Notes under the pieces: generated by a model
The model's input: the letters and a program-made list of their open reading frames with translations, nothing else
Databases searched by the model: none
What the model was told of the DNA's origin: nothing
Program-made: the position numbers and the translations under genes
Assembly (NCBI GenBank): GCA_961205875.1
Contig: OY540822.1
Span: 11,968,501-12,032,500 of the forward strand
Origin: Sialis fuliginosa
Taxonomy: Eukaryota; Arthropoda; Insecta; Megaloptera; Sialidae
DNA: 64,000 nt
Reading direction: 5' to 3'
In this document: positions 59,295 to 64,000 of the stretch, one piece after another
Position numbering within the stretch: the first letter of the stretch is position 1
Layout: every line of letters begins with the position of its first letter

Positions 59295-59332
59295 AACATA
59301 TATTTAAATGGTGAGTGTGTGTGTGTGTGTGT
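59262..59332. repeat. Microsatellites (TA)n and (GT)n
   Basis: A TA run of about 28 bp at 59262-59290 and a GT run of about 17 bp at 59316-59332, separated by a short AT-rich piece. Confidence 0.9.
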
Positions 59333-59679
59333 TTGAGGCGAATGGGTGAAAGAAGTAGGTGGAGGTTCGGTTGTAGAGATTATGCCATATGTATCTGGCG
59401 TATATAATAGCAAGGGATATAGAGTAGACAGTATAATTTTATCATTTTAGTAGGAGGCAATGTGTTAGTGATGCTGGTAGAAACACTAGGCGGAGCCAAC
59501 TGAAGACGAAACCCAGTGTAGAGTGAGAGATGTTACGAGTACATACTCTGGATCAATGTTTCCAGAATAACCTAGTATGTAGGTACCTACTTTACCGATT
59601 CTCTCTCATGTAGGCGGCTCACTTTATATACATACATACATATATATGTATATATATATATTTTTTTTTTTAGTTTATA

Positions 59680-59820
59680 TAAATGACCATTTTTTTAATT
59701 TATATATATAGTTTTTCTCCCATTGAATCAAATTTATTTTTTTTAAATTAAAAAAAATTTTTTTATTAATAATTAAAATGTTTCGATAATTATATGTCTT
59801 CATCAGTTTTTTAATTAACA
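59680..59820 (-). repeat. Relic related to the hammerhead-bearing inverted repeats
   Basis: On the minus strand CTGATGAAGACATATAATTA, then TCGAAAC repeats the core order CTGATGA, A, GA...TC, GAAA (59806 to 59781), and ATTTGATTCAATGGG further on resembles the ATATGATTGGAAC after the 48.3-kb motif. No clean stem III is visible. It lies next to TA-rich microsatellite sequence, as do the copies at 47.5-48.4 kb. Confidence 0.5.
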
Positions 59821-62355
59821 ACTGTCTATTTCATAAATACACATGTTACAACATTCTAAAGCCTTTTGCAATTGCTGTAGACAACAATTGAAATTACAGG
59901 TTCGATGGTACTTGTTTGAAACTCGAACAAAAAAATTATACAGTAAAACTTCGGTTTTTATTTAAAATTAAAAATTAAAAGAAAATTTGTTTTTTTAATA
60001 ATTAATAATAATATTCAAATATATTTAAAAGTTATATCTCTTTTGAAAACCTTTTTTTTAAACAAATTGAAATTTTAGTATAGCATAAATAATTACAATA
60101 CTGAATAGGTACTTAAACCGTGTTTACAAATATGTATAAAGAATATATTATATACAAGTATAGTATATATATACATTTAGCGACGGTTGTATATAAAACG
60201 AAAAAAGTAAATATATTTGTTCGAATGAGATAGAAGTGTATGTGGAAAAAGAAACCCCATTAACTATATATTTATTTCGCCCAGTTTGTTTCAAATATCG
60301 TTTTTACTCTATTGACAAAGGAAGAAAGTGTACGTTATATGTCAAACCCTTGTTTAGAGATAATATGTATAAATACAATACTCTTTATACCACTATATCG
60401 TCGCTATCTTCTTCTATTATGCCTCGTCATACTGTCTCTCTCTATTAGTTTTAATTATCATCAAACTGTTCATATTTTTATGTTAGTTTTGCTTCTAATT
60501 AAAAAATGTATAAAGTTACGAATACGCTGTAGGAAAACATTAACATTCAGGTATCTAGTTTTGTTTGAACTATTCAAGGCTGATTATATTATATTTATAT
60601 GTTGAAGCGTAAATAGTTTAAAACTTGTGGAAAAATTACTCATAAAAGGAATGAATGAATACAAATTTATAAACATACAAACTTTTATATATGTATAATT
60701 AATATTTTCTAGATATCATATAATAATTTTATATATTTTATGGGGCAAGACATCTTTAGTAAAAAAAGGTTAAAAATATTTTTATACGAAGGTATAAAAT
60801 TCAGACGTCATTTTTGAAAAATACTACTCTACAGTTAAACATAAATCCTATATGAAAATGAATAATGGTATTTCCCAGAATGCTTTATTTCTATCTACAA
60901 AGATAATGCAAAACTCTACCGTTTTATTATTATCAAACAGACATTTCAAGTCTGTATTCATCATTTATTTGTGATATATGTATAGTTTAATTCATATAAT
61001 CAAATTTATTGATAGTTATCGATAGAGCTTCACACAATATAATATATCATATTGATAAATTGCTCTAACTGTGTTCATGCCAAATAAAAACACATTTCTA
61101 TTATTCATTTGACTGATGAATGTTTGATAGACATTATTTGCTTTTATTCATCTAATTATAAGTTATAAAAACTTATTGTTGGAAATCAACTTTAATTTTT
61201 ACTAAAATTATATTAAATTTTCATAACAGAAAGTTTTTATATTATCTGGTAGAATGATGGTCATAAAGTCTGCTACAATTTTTTGTGGGCATTAAAAAGC
61301 AGAATTAATTTAAGGAAATGAATACCAAGGGGCATATTAAAATCTGTGAAAATAGTTATACAATATTGCTTGTATAATGATTACATAATTGTTAAACTTA
61401 TCTAATAAACAACCAGCAACTAACTGTCGTCAATATTCTTATTTTAACTGTCTATTTTTTGTTTGAAATTTTCAATATTTAAATTTAAAACACGGCCCTG
61501 TATTTTTTGACCTCACGTTTCTGATTGTTACGTGTTAGGTTAAATTTTGTAACAACGACCTTAGAGGTCAGTGCACGCCTTAAAAATATTTGACAGGGTA
61601 GATTAGCATATTTTTACGTCTCCTCAATAAAATAAGAAAGAAAATATGTAAATTCTAATCGACAATCATTTTTTTATTTTAAAAAAGGTCTGGGATCTAC
61701 ACTTTACTTAAAATATATATATATTTTGATGTAGATTATTTCAAGTATTATTATATACTCCCATTTACTTAATAAATAATTAAATAAAAGATACATTTTG
61801 AATTATTTTTAATTCAAATTACATTTCACAATACTTATAATAATTGAGACTTTATGCAGTTATTGTATATTTTTATATACATACATACATATGTATATAG
61901 GTAAGTTATGTTATGTAAATAACATTAATCGTACGAGAAATAGCGTAGCATTTAATGTAGAGATAACCTATTTCAGCTACCCTTTACCATTGTTGAAGCT
62001 GGGGTTTAAAGCTTAAGCCCCTACATGTAGGTGTTTTGTTAATAAACATAATAACAAGTATGCGAACATTATGTAACAAGAAAATATTTACAGGTATATC
62101 GACTTATTCAAATATTAAATTCCACACATTTTATTCAATCATGGTCAGTAAACAGTAAAAACTTTTCCAGTTTTAACCCTTGTCAAAATTGTGTTAACAT
62201 ACGTACAAAATATTAATTGGTATTTTGTTATATTATATATAATTAACTTGGAATATAATTGTTAATTAAATGTAAGTATTAAAGGGTTATAAATATATCG
62301 TTTAAAACCTGATAAAATTATTATTTATTATAATGATTTAGTATCTACGTGTTTT

Positions 62356-62987
62356 GCTTTCTCGCCATATCAAAGATACGAGAAGTATTGCGATCGTTTC
62401 AAAATGAGAAAAAAAATTGTTCTCCGATTTAAAAATTTTAACTTGATCTTCCCGTTTCATGTCAAGACAAACACTTTTCATTCCGTGTCTGTGTGTCTGT
62501 TTGTCCCCAGAATCCTTGTAACACGTATAACTCATAAACCACTGAACTGATATTAATGAAACTTAGTTGGTTAGTTGGTTGAGTTTAGCTTGAGGACGAT
62601 CCCATTTAAAAATCATCAAAATCGTGTGACATCCCAAAATATTTTTTTCCAAGATATTTCAAGAACGATACATGATACGGGAAAATTTTATAGAATCTTT
62701 TTTGTAGAGTTCAATTTTCTATAATATAGGTCACCACAACGTTTGTTGTAAAATGTTCCCTTACAAAGATTTATCTCAATTTTCATTTAAAAAATCGTTA
62801 TTTGTTTCTTTAAATCGCTATTTACTTTGACATATTAAATATCATTTTGACGAAAAATAACAAAATTATTTAAAAATTAATTGGTTAACCAACACCAGGC
62901 AATTTATCTGACAATGAGTACTTTATTGGTTTTTATTAATATTGTTCAATAATTAACTACGTTTGGGGAATTTAGCCAAGGAAGCAC
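62356..62987 (+). mobile_element. GCTTCCTCG-family element, copy D
   Basis: GCTTTCTCGCCATATCAAAG at the left and AATTTAGCCAAGGAAGCAC at the right, with the interior TGTCTGTGTGTCTGTTTGTC, AACCACTGAACTGATATTAA, ATGAAACTTAGTTGG and GGTTAACCAACACCAGGC. About 632 bp, the longest copy in the window. No coding capacity. Confidence 0.8.
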
Positions 62988-64000
62988 TATGCATTTACTT
63001 GGCAGATGTTTTTTTTAATTTTGAAGAATTATTATTACTAACAAGTTAATTTTTAATTAGAAAAAAATGAAAAATTTTTAGGATTCTTTTTTTCGAAATT
63101 TAAAGGGACATCCTGTATATAAAATTTTGTATTTTTAATATTGGTAAGTTTGAATATATTGCAAATATGTGCATAGATATATCGATAATGTAAAATTTTA
63201 ATATAACCAGTTTCCAATATGCATGTAAATAATAATTTTTCACCTTTTTGTTTACTGTATTTTAGTTTTGTACAAGCGCTTATAAATATAATATCATTTA
63301 ATTAAATTTTTAATTAAAATATATTTATTGATTTATTCTACGTTTATTAGTTTTCAAATGTATCCAATCTACTCTATTGTAGATAGATATCATGAATATT
63401 TGATTAAGATTTATTGAAAAATAGTTCGTGTTAAACAAGTCTATCAATTTGGTTTCCTTTAAAACAGTTGAATTAATATTACTGTTAGGGAATTGTAAAA
63501 TTTGCATTCAGAATTTGATTAGTTAATTACATTTGCACGACTCCATTGTTGTGTTAGAAATAATTATTTAATAATTAACTGTAAATTCATTATGGATATA
63601 CAAATAACTAAGCACAAATTCACCAATTGGTCGGAAAATGATGTAACAAAAGATTCTTAAAATCGATTATGTATATTCTATATTTCTTTTGAAATTGCCG
63701 ATTCAGGAAACATTGGAGTATCGATAATAAATGTTTATTATTATGGTTAATTGGATTTTAAATATTGTTTACCCTACTATATACGAGAACCAGACATTAT
63801 TCAAACGAATTTCCGCTAAATATGTATTATTTATATAACTATATAGGGACTTTATCCCTGGCCGCTTAATCGCCCCATATTTACTCGGGCCTTCGTTTAG
63901 TTTTTGTAAATCCTGAGATGTAAATGAAAACGATTTTTTTTTCGTTGACACTTAAAAATTTCTACACCTTAATCCTCACTTTTGTACCCCTGCTATTTTT

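Larger units (their letters stand above)
53784..64000 (-). other. DIP intron running off the window
   Basis: At least 10.2 kb of intron upstream of the Ig2 exon, open at the window end. I looked on the minus strand for the expected first half of Ig2 (a Trp followed by Arg/Lys-rich residues, and a B-strand Cys), for Ig1 and for a signal peptide, and found none. Repeat-family copies lie at 53860-54424, 56863-57262, 58504-58897 and 62356-62987, with a fold-back at 55990-56270. The rest is AT-rich with microsatellites near 59.26-59.33 kb and no recognisable feature. Confidence 0.7.

Noticed and set aside
63769..63951. Minus-strand frame near the window end as a possible upstream DIP exon (good acceptor TTTACATCTCAG)
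   Set aside because: The residues (DLQKLNEGPSKYGAIKRPG) do not resemble Ig1 or Ig2, and the only near donor gives a 28-nt exon that breaks the phase-1 pattern.

Overview
The window looks like nuclear DNA of an insect. It is strongly AT-rich and repeat-dense, has no long open reading frames, and its only recognisable gene is split into small exons by introns of up to more than 10 kb. The gene's protein belongs to an arthropod family. I could not assign an insect order.

The gene is the 3' half of a DIP/lachesin-type immunoglobulin-superfamily cell-surface protein (Dpr-interacting-protein family), read on the minus strand. Five coding exons are visible, in transcript order: 53655-53783 (end of Ig2), 45797-46081 (all of Ig3), 44446-44493 (linker), 43432-43644 (Gly/Ser/Asn-rich stalk) and 40644-40735 (hydrophobic C-terminus, stop). 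All four complete introns are phase 1 and every junction reads through in frame. The splice sites are GT-AG. Exons for the signal peptide, Ig1 and the first part of Ig2 must lie beyond base 64000. About 255 C-terminal residues are encoded here. These proteins act as neuronal recognition receptors at the cell surface, and the short hydrophobic tail suggests a GPI anchor.

Bases 1 to about 40440 hold no gene that I can support. This is intergenic DNA filled with non-autonomous transposon remains: (a) an array of about 168 bp x 8 at 2.9-4.2 kb; (b) an array of about 592 bp x 3 at 8.1-9.9 kb; (c) a 1.4 kb near-perfect palindrome at 33.2-34.6 kb; (d) nested terminal-inverted-repeat elements at 38.3-39.4 kb; (e) families dispersed over the whole window. 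The largest family has the terminus AGGTACTGGCACCAGTCTTG and eleven copies.

Bases 40.4-64 kb are the DIP gene, nearly all intron and loaded with the same repeat families. The large intron upstream of the Ig3 exon holds the most interesting structure. A block of nested inverted repeats set in (TA)n microsatellites (47.4-48.4 kb) carries motifs resembling type I hammerhead ribozymes (CTGATGA, stem II, GAAA, a perfectly pairing stem III and a UUA cleavage triplet). The motif occurs on both strands of one palindrome, in diverged form in its neighbour, and partially near 59.8 kb. Hammerhead ribozymes are known in Penelope-like retroelements and retrozymes, so this may be an undescribed element family of that kind. 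All structural claims come from reading the sequence by eye. No folding or database search was run.
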